DNA of 64,000 nt from the NCBI RefSeq assembly GCF_001269905.1, contig NZ_LHVK01000003.1, positions 662,981 to 726,980 of the forward strand, written 5' to 3'. The notes below the pieces were generated by a model. It searched no databases and was not told the DNA's origin. It saw only the letters and a program-made list of their open reading frames with translations. The position numbers and the translations under genes are program-made. The DNA comes from Pseudomonas corrugata (lineage in GTDB: Bacteria > Pseudomonadota > Gammaproteobacteria > Pseudomonadales > Pseudomonadaceae). Positions 26,957 to 35,812 of the stretch are shown piece after piece (position 1 is the stretch's first letter; each line of letters starts with the position of its first letter).

Positions 26957-28801
26957 ATGAGCGAATTGATCCGAGTCGAAAACCTGCGGATAGTCGCCGG
27001 CGACGAGCGCGGCGAAATCGAGATCGTCAAGGGCGTGAGTTTCTCCCTGGAGAAAGGCGAAGTGCTGGCGCTGATCGGCGAGTCCGGTTCCGGCAAGACC
27101 ACCATTGCCCTGGCACTGCTCGGTTACGCCCGGCGCGGTTGTCGCCTGGCCGGCGGCAGCGTGCGCATCGGCGAGCATGACATGCTGGCACTCGGTGAAA
27201 GCGAACTGCAAGGCCTGCGCGGCAACCGTGTCTCGTATATTGCCCAAAGCGCCGCTGCGGCCTTCAACCCGGCCAAGAGGCTCATCGACCAGGTGGTCGA
27301 AGGTGCGCTGATCCATGGCCTGGGCGATCGGGCCACGCTCGAAGCCAAGGCCATCGGACTGTTCCGGGACCTGGCCCTGCCGAACCCCGAACGCATCGGT
27401 CAGCGCTATCCCCATCAGGTTTCCGGCGGGCAACTGCAACGGGTGATGGCCGCCATGGCGCTGATCAGCGATCCGTTGCTGGTGGTGCTCGATGAGCCGA
27501 CCACGGCCCTCGACGTCACGACCCAGATCGACGTGCTGCGTGCTTTCAAACGGGTCGTTCGCGAGCGTGGTGCGACGGCGGTCTACGTGTCTCACGACCT
27601 GGCGGTCGTCGCGCAGATGGCCGACCAGATCGTCGTACTCAACGGCGGGCAGATCTTCGAGCAGAGCGCCACCGGGCCGCTGCTCAAGGGTCCAGCGCAC
27701 GAATATACCCGCAGCCTGCTGGCGGCGGCACGGCCGGACACAACGATTCGCCCACCTTGCGGCGTAGCTGCGGACACGCCGCTGCTGACCATCCAGGGCC
27801 TGACTGCCGGCTATGGCAACATGGATCGTCACGGCATGCCGATGATCCGCGTACTTGAAGACATCGACTTGACCGTGCGCCGGGGCCAGGCCATCGGCGT
27901 GATCGGAGAGTCGGGCTCGGGCAAATCCACCCTGGCGCGGGTGGTGGCCGGGTTGTTGCCACCGGCCCTTGGCAGTCTGACGTTCGATGGTCAGCCCTTG
28001 GGCGGCAATCTGTCCGAGCGTACCGATGAACAGTTCCGGCGTATCCAGATGGTGTTTCAGAACGCTGACACCGCACTCAATCCGATGCACAGCATCAGCA
28101 CCATCCTGAGCCGGCCACTGAAAATGTACTTCGGCCTCAAGGGTGCGGTGCTGCGCGAGCGCATCGGTGAGTTGCTGGACCTGGTGCGCTTGCCGCGGAC
28201 CCTGGCCGAGCGTCGTCCGGGCGAGCTGTCCGGCGGGCAGAAGCAGCGGGTCAACCTGGCGCGTGCATTGGCGGCCAAGCCGGACCTGATCCTCTGCGAT
28301 GAAGTGACCTCGGCCCTCGATACCGTGGTGGGCGCGGCGATTCTCGAACTGCTGCGCGACCTGCGCCAGCAACTGGGGGTTTCCTACCTGTTCATCAGCC
28401 ACGACATTTCCACGGTGCGGGCGCTGTGCGACGACATTGTCGTGATGTACAGCGGCCACAAGGTTCAGGAGGGCACCCGGCAATCGTTCGCCCAGGCACC
28501 GTTCCATCCCTATACCGATCTGCTGATCCATTCGGTGCCGGAGCTGCGTCAGGGCTGGCTGGAAAGTTGTGGCACGACTACTTGCGCCACGCTCCCCGCA
28601 TTGGGTGAAAAGGCCGATGCGTCGACGCTGTGTACGTTCCTCAACCGCTGCCCGGTACGAGTCGATGGCCTGTGCAACCGCACCGCGCCACCCCGGCGCG
28701 TCATCGAGGGAGGCAGCGAGGTGCTCTGTCACCACGACGGTGGTGAGTTGCTCAAGACGCAGCAGGATTCAAACAGCATGATTGTGGGAGCCTACGCATG
28801 A
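26957..28801 (+). CDS. Fused double ATPase of peptide-type ABC importer (DppD-DppF in one chain)
   Basis: 614 residues with two complete nucleotide-binding domains. NBD1: Walker A GESGSGKTT near residue 41, signature VSGGQLQRVMAAMAL, Walker B LLVVLDEPTTALD. NBD2 (from ~280): GESGSGKST near 316, LSGGQKQRVNLARAL, LILCDEVTSALD. A DppF-type C-terminal cysteine pattern (CTFLNRCPVRVDGLC) closes the chain, which in stand-alone OppD/DppF proteins can hold an iron-sulfur cluster. Fusion of the two ATPases removes the need for separate dppD and dppF genes. Its stop overlaps the next start (ATGA, 28798-28801). Confidence 0.93.
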   Translation: MSELIRVENLRIVAGDERGEIEIVKGVSFSLEKGEVLALIGESGSGKTTIALALLGYARRGCRLAGGSVRIGEHDMLALGESELQGLRGNRVSYIAQSAAAAFNPAKRLIDQVVEGALIHGLGDRATLEAKAIGLFRDLALPNPERIGQRYPHQVSGGQLQRVMAAMALISDPLLVVLDEPTTALDVTTQIDVLRAFKRVVRERGATAVYVSHDLAVVAQMADQIVVLNGGQIFEQSATGPLLKGPAHEYTRSLLAAARPDTTIRPPCGVAADTPLLTIQGLTAGYGNMDRHGMPMIRVLEDIDLTVRRGQAIGVIGESGSGKSTLARVVAGLLPPALGSLTFDGQPLGGNLSERTDEQFRRIQMVFQNADTALNPMHSISTILSRPLKMYFGLKGAVLRERIGELLDLVRLPRTLAERRPGELSGGQKQRVNLARALAAKPDLILCDEVTSALDTVVGAAILELLRDLRQQLGVSYLFISHDISTVRALCDDIVVMYSGHKVQEGTRQSFAQAPFHPYTDLLIHSVPELRQGWLESCGTTTCATLPALGEKADASTLCTFLNRCPVRVDGLCNRTAPPRRVIEGGSEVLCHHDGGELLKTQQDSNSMIVGAYA

Positions 28802-29106
28802 GCGCCCGTTTCGTGAGGCTGGCCGAACAGGGCCGGCCCATCGTCAAACTGACCGTGGATGGCGTCCCCGTCGAGGCGTTGCAGGGCGACACGTTGATGG
28901 TCGCGTTGCTGACCCACGGCCCGGCGTTGCGCCAGTCCGAGTTCGATCCGGGCAGTCGTGCCGGTTTCTGCCTGATGGGCGCCTGCCAGGACTGCTGGGT
29001 CTGGACCCGCAGCGGCGAGCGCCTGCGTGCCTGTTCCAATGAAGTCCGCGAGGGCTTGGACATCATCACTCGACAACCGGAGGCGGTATGGCCACTGCGC
29101 GGATAG
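28798..29106 (+). CDS. [2Fe-2S] small subunit of opine/amine dehydrogenase-like complex
   Basis: 102 residues. The cysteines C-x4-C-x2-C-x12-C (FCLMGACQDCWV ... LRAC) match the plant-ferredoxin-type cluster site of the small subunits of HcnABC, opine oxidases (OoxABC-type) and D-hydroxyproline dehydrogenase. Such ~100-residue subunits pass electrons from the two flavoprotein subunits. It overlaps its neighbours on both sides (ATGA with the ATPase; 19 bases with the next flavoprotein), pointing to a stoichiometric complex. It is not the cyanide-synthase HcnA itself: the sequence around the cysteines is different and the neighbours are catabolic. Confidence 0.88.
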   Translation: MSARFVRLAEQGRPIVKLTVDGVPVEALQGDTLMVALLTHGPALRQSEFDPGSRAGFCLMGACQDCWVWTRSGERLRACSNEVREGLDIITRQPEAVWPLRG

Positions 29107-30464
29107 CGATAGTCGGTGCCGGGCCGGCGGGCATTCGCTGTGCCCAGACGCTGGTCGCGGCGGGCTTCAGGCCGATCCTGATCGACGAAAACCGGCGCGA
29201 CGGCGGACAGATCTACCGCCGCCAGCCCGAAGGATTCACCCGTACTTACACCACGCTGTACGGCACCGAGGCCGAGAAGGCCCGGGACCTGCACGACAGT
29301 TTCGACCGTTTGCGCCCGCAGATCGACTACCGTCCGGACACCCTGGTGTGGAACCTGACACCGGGGCAACTGTGTTGCGTCAGCCAGGGCGAACATTCGA
29401 CGGTGGATTACGACGCGCTGGTGCTTTGCACCGGCGCCACCGACCGCCTGATGCCCATCGAGGGCTGGCAGTTGGGCGGCACCTACAGCCTCGGCGGGGC
29501 GCAGATCGCGTTGAAGGCCCAGGCGGTTTCCATTGGCCACCAGGTGGTGTTCATGGGCAGCGGGCCGTTGCTCTATCTCGTTGCCAGCCAATACCTCAAG
29601 GCCGGCGCCAATGTGGCTGCGGTGCTCGACACCTCGCCGTTGGGCAAGCGTATCCTGGCCTTGCCCAAACTCATGGCGCGCCCCCGTCTGCTGTTCTCCG
29701 GCATGAAGTTGTTGGCGCAATTGCGTCAGGCAAAAGTCCCGGTGCACCTGGGTATTTCGCCGTTGCAAATACTGGGCGAGGCGGACAGTGGCGTCAGCGG
29801 CGTGCGTGTGCGTACCGCGCGCGGCGACGCGCTGACGGTAGACTGCGACGCCGTCGCGCTGGGCTATCACTTGCGTCCGGAAACCCAGCTGGCCGATCTG
29901 GCTGGCTGTCTTTTGCGTTTCGACGAGGTATCCAGCCAATGGCTGCTCGCTACTGATGAAGAAGGGCGGACCTCGGTCAGCGGTGTCTATGCCGCCGGTG
30001 ACGGTTCCAGGATCCGTGGCGCCGATGCTGCCGAATGCGCCGGTCGCCTGGTCGCCATGGCGGTGTTGAGTGACTTGCAGCGGCCGGTAGATGCGGCCCA
30101 GGTCGCTGAACAGCGTCAGGCGCTCAAAGTGATGGATGAGTTTCGCCTCGGTCTGGCCCGGGCGTTTCCCTGGCCGGCGGCGCAAGCCAAGGCGTTGCCG
30201 GACGAGGCCATCGTCTGCCGTTGTGAAATGATCACTGCCGGCGAGCTGCGGCGCACCGTCAGTGAAAAAGGCGCCTGCGAAGTCAATCGGGCCAAGGCCT
30301 TCAGTCGGGTCGGCATGGGCCGCTGCCAGGGCCGCTATTGCGCCCAGGCCGGGGCCGAAGTAATAGCCGCGGCGGCCGGTGTCGACGTCCAGTTGGTCGG
30401 CCGCCAGCGTGGCCAGGCGCCAGTCAAACCGCTTTCGATGCTCACCCGGGAGGTGACGCCATGA
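29088..30464 (+). CDS. NAD(P)/FAD-binding alpha subunit of opine/amine dehydrogenase-like complex, with BFD-like cluster
   Basis: 458 residues. Two dinucleotide-binding motifs (IAIVGAGPAGIRCAQTLVAAGF at the start; VVFMGSGPLLYLVASQYL in the middle) and the FAD-end motif VSGVYAAGDGSRIRGADAAECAGRL. The C-terminus has a BFD-like [2Fe-2S] site: CRCEMIT near residue 380 and GRCQGRYC near 410. This is the HcnB/OoxA/LhpF-type subunit. It works with the small iron-sulfur subunit before it and the DAO-fold subunit after it. RBS GGAGG precedes the ATG inside the previous gene. Confidence 0.9.
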   Translation: MATARIAIVGAGPAGIRCAQTLVAAGFRPILIDENRRDGGQIYRRQPEGFTRTYTTLYGTEAEKARDLHDSFDRLRPQIDYRPDTLVWNLTPGQLCCVSQGEHSTVDYDALVLCTGATDRLMPIEGWQLGGTYSLGGAQIALKAQAVSIGHQVVFMGSGPLLYLVASQYLKAGANVAAVLDTSPLGKRILALPKLMARPRLLFSGMKLLAQLRQAKVPVHLGISPLQILGEADSGVSGVRVRTARGDALTVDCDAVALGYHLRPETQLADLAGCLLRFDEVSSQWLLATDEEGRTSVSGVYAAGDGSRIRGADAAECAGRLVAMAVLSDLQRPVDAAQVAEQRQALKVMDEFRLGLARAFPWPAAQAKALPDEAIVCRCEMITAGELRRTVSEKGACEVNRAKAFSRVGMGRCQGRYCAQAGAEVIAAAAGVDVQLVGRQRGQAPVKPLSMLTREVTP

Positions 30465-31618
30465 CCCGGAACAAGGCCGATGTGGTGATTGTCGGCGGTG
30501 GTGTGATGGGCGCGGCATCAGCATTTTTCCTGCGCCAGCGAGGGCAGTCGGTGATTCTGCTGGAACGCGACCTGGTCGGTCAGTACGCCAGCGGCGTCAA
30601 CTTCGGCAACGTTCGGCGTCAGGGGCGTTACCTCGGGCAACTGGAGCTGGCGAACCGCTCCTTTGCCCTGTGGAAACGCTTGCCGGAATTGATCGACGAT
30701 GACCTGGAATTCATCGCCAGCGGGCATATGCGCGTGTGCTATCGCGAAGACGAGATTGCTGAGCTTGAGGCTTACGCCGCAGCCCCTGAAGCGGTGCAGC
30801 TGGATTTGAAGATCTACCGTGGCGCCGAACTGCATGAACGTTTTCCGTTCCTTGGCAAAGACGTGAAGGGCGGCTCTTATGCGCCTCACGACGGCCACGC
30901 CAACCCGCGTCTGGCGGCGCCTGCGTTTGCGCGGGCGGCCCGGCGGCTGGGGGCGCGCATCGAAGAACGGACTGAAGTGGCCGACGTGCAGAAGGTCAAC
31001 GCCGATGAGTTCAGCATCACCACCACCGACGGTCGCCGGTTCAGCGCCGGCCGGCTATTGATCACGGCAGGGGCCTGGGGCCAGAAGCTCTCGGAGCAGT
31101 TCGGTGAACCGGTGCCGCTGGAGACCAATGGCCCGCAAATGGCGGTCACCGAGCCGGTGCCGTATGCCTTGCCGACGGTGATCGGGGTCTACACCAGGAT
31201 TCCCGAAGAGGTGATCTACTTCCGCCAGATCCCACGGGGCAACATCATCATTGGCGGTGGCTATCGCAGCAAGCCGGACATGCTCAACCGTCGTGCCCAT
31301 GTCGAGCCGCGCAGTATTCTCAACCAGCTGGAGCAGATGCGTCGTCTGGTGCCTGGTGTCGGCAACCTGAACATCATCCGCGTGTGGAGCGGTATCGAAG
31401 GCTATTTGTCCGACTCCCTGCCGGTGATGGGCCCAAGCGGCAAGGTAGACGGCCTGTATTACGCGTTCGGGTTCAGCGGTCACGGCTTCCAGCTCGGCCC
31501 GGGTGTCGGTGATGTCATGGCCGAGCTGATCAGCACCGGCAGCACCAGCACTTCAATCGAGCCGTTCTCCATTTGCCGGTTCGCCTCATCTGTCGAGCAA
31601 CGGAGCAAGGCGTCATGA
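30461..31618 (+). CDS. DAO-fold beta subunit of opine/amine dehydrogenase-like complex
   Basis: 385 residues from ATG 30461 (GGGAGG upstream; ATGA overlap with the preceding gene). FAD motif ADVVIVGGGVMGAASAFFLRQRGQ, then SGVNFGNVRRQGR, and the C-terminal IRVWSGIEGYLSDSLPVMGP and FGFSGHGFQLGPGVGD typical of glycine-oxidase/OoxB/HcnC-type subunits. It would carry the substrate-oxidising flavin and cleave an imino acid (opine, N-alkyl amino acid, D-proline derivative) to a keto acid or aldehyde plus an amine. Substrate not determined by sequence. Confidence 0.9.
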   Translation: MTRNKADVVIVGGGVMGAASAFFLRQRGQSVILLERDLVGQYASGVNFGNVRRQGRYLGQLELANRSFALWKRLPELIDDDLEFIASGHMRVCYREDEIAELEAYAAAPEAVQLDLKIYRGAELHERFPFLGKDVKGGSYAPHDGHANPRLAAPAFARAARRLGARIEERTEVADVQKVNADEFSITTTDGRRFSAGRLLITAGAWGQKLSEQFGEPVPLETNGPQMAVTEPVPYALPTVIGVYTRIPEEVIYFRQIPRGNIIIGGGYRSKPDMLNRRAHVEPRSILNQLEQMRRLVPGVGNLNIIRVWSGIEGYLSDSLPVMGPSGKVDGLYYAFGFSGHGFQLGPGVGDVMAELISTGSTSTSIEPFSICRFASSVEQRSKAS

Positions 31619-32772
31619 AACCAAGGGTACTGGCGATTCTCGAACGCCTGCTGGCATTTGAAACGGTCTCTTCGGAGTCCAATCTGGCCTTGATCGAGTA
31701 TGTCCGCGAGCTGCTGGCGAGCAAGGGTATCGAGTCGCTGATCGTCAAGGACGAGAGTGGCAGGAAGGCCAACCTTTTCGCCAGCACCGGCCCCCGTGAG
31801 CAGCCGGGGATCCTGCTCTCCGGCCACACCGACGTGGTGCCGGCGGCGGGACAGGCGTGGACTGTTCCGGCGTTCCAGGCGACGCTGCGCGACGGTCGGG
31901 TCTACGGTCGTGGCAGCTGCGACATGAAAGGGTTCATAGCCCTGGCCATCGACGCCATGCTCGATGCTGCCGATTTCTCGTTGAGCCGGCCGTTGCAACT
32001 GGCGTTGTCCCATGACGAAGAGATCGGTTGCGTTGGCGTGCGTCGTCTGCTTGACGTGCTTCACCTGGCGCCGGTCCGGCCGTTCCTCTGTGTGATCGGC
32101 GAGCCAACCAACATGCAGTTCGTACTCGGGCACAAGGGCAAGGGCTCCTACCGCGCCCACTGCCGGGGCCTGGAAGCGCACTCGTCGTTGGCGCCGCGCT
32201 CGGTCAACGCAATTCACGTGGCCTGCGATTTCATCGCGGCGCTGCGCCAGAGTCAGCAACAACTGCAGGAGCAGGGCGCCCAGGATGCGGATTACGACGT
32301 GCCCTACAGCACCGTGCATGTCGGACAGATCGTCGGTGGCAAGGCCCTGAACATCGTGCCGAACCTGTGCACCCTGGATTTCGAAGTACGTAACTTGCCG
32401 GCTGACAACCTGGATGAGTTCCTGGAGCAACTGCGCGAGCGCGCCGAAATGATCGTCGGCGAAGCCAGGAAACTCTCCAGTGTGGCGGACATCGAGATCG
32501 ACACCTTGAACGTCTACCCGGGCCTGGACACCCATCCGAGCGTGGAAGCCGTGCGTTTCCTGAAAAACTTCGCCACCCCGGACACGGGCACCGCCAAGGT
32601 GTCCTTCGGCACCGAAGGCGGCCTGTTCAAACAACGCCTGGATGTACCCGTGGTGGTCTGTGGCCCAGGCTCCATCGAACAGGCGCACAAGCCCGATGAG
32701 TTCATCGAGGTCAGCCAGATGGACGCGGGCGAACGGTTTCTGGAAGGGGTGCTGGGGTCCTTGAAATTGTAA
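31615..32772 (+). CDS. Acetylornithine deacetylase-like M20 peptidase
   Basis: 385 residues, ATG 31615 in another ATGA overlap. M20/ArgE motifs: LLSGHTDVVPAAGQAW (first zinc His and its Asp), GRGSCDMKGF (bridging Asp), SHDEEIGCVGVRRLL (catalytic Glu pair) and the lid domain AHSSLAPRSVNAI. ArgE removes N-acetyl groups from ornithine; the setting within a catabolic operon suggests it releases an amino acid from an N-acyl or related conjugate taken up by the ABC importer. It is followed by a long palindrome that may end or stabilise the transcript. Confidence 0.9.
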   Translation: MKPRVLAILERLLAFETVSSESNLALIEYVRELLASKGIESLIVKDESGRKANLFASTGPREQPGILLSGHTDVVPAAGQAWTVPAFQATLRDGRVYGRGSCDMKGFIALAIDAMLDAADFSLSRPLQLALSHDEEIGCVGVRRLLDVLHLAPVRPFLCVIGEPTNMQFVLGHKGKGSYRAHCRGLEAHSSLAPRSVNAIHVACDFIAALRQSQQQLQEQGAQDADYDVPYSTVHVGQIVGGKALNIVPNLCTLDFEVRNLPADNLDEFLEQLRERAEMIVGEARKLSSVADIEIDTLNVYPGLDTHPSVEAVRFLKNFATPDTGTAKVSFGTEGGLFKQRLDVPVVVCGPGSIEQAHKPDEFIEVSQMDAGERFLEGVLGSLKL

Positions 32773-32788
32773 GCACCTCTCACACCAA

Positions 32789-32838
32789 CACCGCCCCCTT
32801 ATGGGAGCGAGCAGGCTCGCTCCCATAAGGGGGCGGTG
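32789..32838. repeat. Perfect 24-bp inverted repeat built around a REP core
   Basis: Left arm 32789-32812 and right arm 32815-32838 are exact complements with a 2-base AG loop. The centre is the REP core (GGGAGCGAGC / GCTCGCTCCC) but the symmetry extends through CACCGCCCCCTTA on both sides. It sits 17 bases after the argE-like stop. It may act as a terminator or mRNA 3' stabiliser. Confidence 0.85.
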
Positions 32839-32973
32839 GCGACTTTCATATCCCGGTAGAGCCTGCCGTCCCACCCCGGAACTTCAGCATCCCACACTGC
32901 CCAAACCCCGCTTTCAGCATCCTGCGCCGCGGCATCTCCCTAGACTGGAAATACCTCGGAACAGGACATCACC

Positions 32974-34431
32974 ATGCTCAAGACTCTATTGAAAGACCCA
33001 AGCCTGCTGGCGGAACTCGCCTATATCGACGGTCAATGGACCGCTGCCGACGATGCCGCCACCCTTGACGTCATCAACCCGGCCAGCGGCGAGTTGCTCG
33101 CCCGTGTGCCGGCCCTGCAGGGTGTGGAAACCCGCCGTGCCATCGAGGCCGCCGAACGTGCCTGGCCGGCCTGGCGCGCGCGTCCGGCGGTGGAGCGTGC
33201 AGCGCTGCTGGAGCGTTGGTACCAGGCCATGATCGATAACCTCGATGATCTGGCGCTGATCATGACCTGTGAACAGGGCAAGCCGCTGAACGAGGCCAAG
33301 GGCGAAATCCGTTACGGCGCCGGTTTCGCCAAATGGTTTGCCGAAGAGGCCCGCCGGGTCTACGGCGAAACCATTCCGGCACCCAGTGGCGACCGTCGCC
33401 TGCTCACCCTCAAGCAACCGGTGGGTGTCTGCGCGGCCATCACCCCTTGGAATTTCCCCAATGCAATGATCACCCGCAAGTGCGCCCCGGCCCTGGCCGC
33501 GGGCTGCCCGGTCATTGTCAAACCCTCGGACCTCACGCCGCTGTCGGCGCTGGCCCTGGCGGTGCTGGCCGAGCGGGTCGGGATTCCTGCAGGCGTGTTC
33601 AACGTCGTCACCGGCATGCCCGCCGGCATCGGTGAAGAACTGACCGGTAACCCGACGGTGCGCAAGATCTCCTTCACCGGCTCCACGGCGGTCGGTCGGC
33701 TGCTGATGCGCCAGAGCGCCGAGCAGATCAAGCGCCTGAGCCTGGAACTGGGCGGCAATGCCCCGTTCATCGTGTTCGACGATGCGGACCTGGAGCAGGC
33801 CGTGACCGGCATCATGCTCAGCAAGTTTCGCAACGCCGGCCAGACTTGCGTCTGCGCCAACCGCATCCTGGTGCAGGATGGCATCTACGAGCGTTTTGCC
33901 GAACGCCTGGTGCAAGAGGTCGCCAAGCTCAAGATCGGCAATGGTCTGGAAGCGGATGTGACAATCGGCCCGCTGATCAACCCGGCGGCGGTCAGCAAGG
34001 TTGCCCGGCATATCGACGATGCATTGAGCCAGGGGGCTCGCCTGCTCTGTGGCGGCATCCCCCAGGGTGACAGCCAGTTCGTGCAGCCAACCGTGCTGGG
34101 TGAAGCCCATGCCGGAATGTTGCTGGCCAACGAAGAAACCTTTGGCCCGGTTGCACCGTTGATGCGCTTCACCACCGAGGAAGAGGCGCTGGCCATGGCC
34201 AATGCCACGCCGTATGGCCTGGGCGCTTACTTTTTCACTCAGGACCTGCGTCGTTCATGGCGTTTCGGCGAGGCGCTGGAGTTCGGCATGGTCGGCCTCA
34301 ATACCGGAATCATCTCCATGGAGGTCGCGCCCTTCGGCGGTATCAAGCAATCGGGCCTGGGCCGCGAGGGTAGCAAATACGGCTTGGATGAGTACCTCGA
34401 AGTCAAGGCTTTCCACATCGGTGGGCTGTGA
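32974..34431 (+). CDS. gabD: Succinate-semialdehyde dehydrogenase (GabD type)
   Basis: 485 residues, the usual GabD length. ALDH motifs: TPWNFPNAMITRKCAPALAAGC, FTGSTAVGRLLM, LELGGNAPFIVF (base) and NAGQTCVCANRI (catalytic Cys; the second Cys two residues on is the redox-switch cysteine of GabD). The C-terminal GLNTGIISMEVAPFGGIKQSGLGREGS is diagnostic for SSADH-like enzymes. It should convert succinate semialdehyde (or a close relative such as glutarate semialdehyde) to succinate. A gabT-like aminotransferase lies at 38926, not adjacent, whereas in most Pseudomonas the main gabDT pair is contiguous; this could be a second, pathway-specific copy. Confidence 0.85.
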   Translation: MLKTLLKDPSLLAELAYIDGQWTAADDAATLDVINPASGELLARVPALQGVETRRAIEAAERAWPAWRARPAVERAALLERWYQAMIDNLDDLALIMTCEQGKPLNEAKGEIRYGAGFAKWFAEEARRVYGETIPAPSGDRRLLTLKQPVGVCAAITPWNFPNAMITRKCAPALAAGCPVIVKPSDLTPLSALALAVLAERVGIPAGVFNVVTGMPAGIGEELTGNPTVRKISFTGSTAVGRLLMRQSAEQIKRLSLELGGNAPFIVFDDADLEQAVTGIMLSKFRNAGQTCVCANRILVQDGIYERFAERLVQEVAKLKIGNGLEADVTIGPLINPAAVSKVARHIDDALSQGARLLCGGIPQGDSQFVQPTVLGEAHAGMLLANEETFGPVAPLMRFTTEEEALAMANATPYGLGAYFFTQDLRRSWRFGEALEFGMVGLNTGIISMEVAPFGGIKQSGLGREGSKYGLDEYLEVKAFHIGGL

Positions 34432-34471
34432 GCCGGTCATCGTTTGAACAGACAAAAGGGGATCAGGATTG

Positions 34472-35551
34472 ATGAGTAAACCATTCAGAATCGCCGCCAT
34501 TGCCGGCGATGGCATCGGCAAGGAAGTCTTGCCGGAGGGGCTACGGGTGCTGGAACAGGCCGCGAAGAAATGGCATCTGGATCTGAGTATCGAAGTGCTT
34601 GACTGGGCTCATTGCGATTACTACCTCGAACATGGGCAAATGATGCCCGCTGACTGGTTCGAACAGCTCAAGGGCTTCGACGCGATCTACTTCGGCGCCG
34701 TGGGTTGGCCGGACAAGGTGCCGGATCATATTTCCCTTTGGGGCTCGTTGCTCAAGTTCCGTCGCGACTTCGATCAGTACGTGAATATCCGTCCGGTACG
34801 ACTGTTTCCCGGCGTGCCGTGTCCGCTGGCCGGACGTGAAGCGGGAGACATCGACTTTGTCGTCATCCGTGAAAACACCGAGGGCGAATACTCCTCCGTT
34901 GGCGGCAAGATGTTCGAAGGCACCGAGCACGAATTCGTGCTCCAGGAGTCAGTGTTTACCCGGCGCGGCGTCGACCGGATTCTGAAATTCGCCTTCGACC
35001 TGGCCCAGACCCGGCCACGCAAGCGCCTGACGTCAGCGACCAAATCCAACGGGATTTCCATCAGCATGCCGTACTGGGACGAGCGCACGGCGCTGATGGG
35101 CGAGCAGTACCCCGAGGTGACGTGGGACAAGCAACACATCGACATCTTGTGCGCGCGTTTCGTCTTGCAGCCTGACCGTTTTGATGTGGTGGTGGCGTCG
35201 AACCTGTTCGGTGACATCCTCTCCGATCTCGGCCCGGCATGCGCCGGCACCATCGGCATTGCGCCCTCGGCCAACCTCGACCCGCAACGACGTTTCCCGT
35301 CGCTGTTCGAGCCGGTGCATGGCTCGGCCCCTGATATCTACGGGCAGAACATCGCCAACCCGATTGCGATGATCTGGTCGGGCGCCTTGATGCTCGACTT
35401 CCTGGGGAATGGGGATGAGCGTTACCGGGCGGCCCATGACGGGATCCTCAAGGCCATCGAGCGGGTGATTGCCGAAGGGCCTATCACACCGGACCTGGGC
35501 GGGCAGGGTTCGACCCAGGACGTTGGCGGGGCTATCGCTGCGGCGCTTTGA
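34472..35551 (+). CDS. Tartrate dehydrogenase / isopropylmalate-dehydrogenase-family enzyme (TtuC/DmlA-like)
   Basis: 359 residues from ATG 34472 (a TTG three bases earlier is less likely). Family marks: IAAIAGDGIGKEVLPEG, substrate loop RPVRLFPGV, RENTEGEYSSVGG, catalytic lysine in SATKSNGI, and the metal/NAD segment ASNLFGDILSDLGPACAGTIGIAPSANL, which is the tartrate/D-malate dehydrogenase version. It performs NAD-dependent oxidation, usually with decarboxylation, of a 2-hydroxy acid such as tartrate or D-malate. As the last gene of the run it may process a hydroxy-dicarboxylate made from the substrate. It is closed by the terminator at 35577. Confidence 0.85.
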   Translation: MSKPFRIAAIAGDGIGKEVLPEGLRVLEQAAKKWHLDLSIEVLDWAHCDYYLEHGQMMPADWFEQLKGFDAIYFGAVGWPDKVPDHISLWGSLLKFRRDFDQYVNIRPVRLFPGVPCPLAGREAGDIDFVVIRENTEGEYSSVGGKMFEGTEHEFVLQESVFTRRGVDRILKFAFDLAQTRPRKRLTSATKSNGISISMPYWDERTALMGEQYPEVTWDKQHIDILCARFVLQPDRFDVVVASNLFGDILSDLGPACAGTIGIAPSANLDPQRRFPSLFEPVHGSAPDIYGQNIANPIAMIWSGALMLDFLGNGDERYRAAHDGILKAIERVIAEGPITPDLGGQGSTQDVGGAIAAAL

Positions 35552-35576
35552 ACCCATGGTCACGCATTACCTTTTT

Positions 35577-35603
35577 GCCCGCTCACACTGCGGGCTTTTT
35601 TTT
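35577..35603 (+). terminator. Rho-independent terminator ending the catabolic cluster
   Basis: GCCCGC / GCGGGC stem with a 7-base loop followed by eight T residues, 25 bases after the TtuC-like stop codon. Confidence 0.92.
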
Positions 35604-35632
35604 GCGTGGCCGATAGCACCGATGGCCTCCCT

Positions 35633-35791
35633 CTGAGAGCGGGCTTGCTCGCGAAAGCGGTGGACCAGTTGGAGGTGATGTTGCCTGTGCCGCCATCATC
35701 GCGAGCAGGCTCGCTCCCAGCAGGGTTCCGGGGTGGCACAGAAACATGTCCACCCCTGATCCCTGTGGGAGCGAGCCTGCTCGCGATGGCG
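35633..35791. repeat. Degenerate REP plus REPIN pair
   Basis: A decayed REP (GAGAGCGGGCTTGCTCGCGA) at 35633-35660 is followed by a canonical inverted pair at 35691-35719 and 35764-35791. All three lie between the terminator and the convergent cupin gene. Confidence 0.8.
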
Positions 35792-35812
35792 ATGGTGCTA
35801 CCTCAATCAGAA

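Noticed and set aside
26906..28735. Minus-strand frame of 609 codons opposite the fused ATPase
   Set aside because: Rich in H, Q, R and G as expected from the complement of a high-GC gene; the plus strand has two perfect ATPase domains.
28798..31618. hcnABC hydrogen cyanide synthase
   Set aside because: Same three-subunit design, but the small-subunit sequence around the cysteines does not match HcnA and the genes are embedded by overlap in an uptake/catabolic operon.
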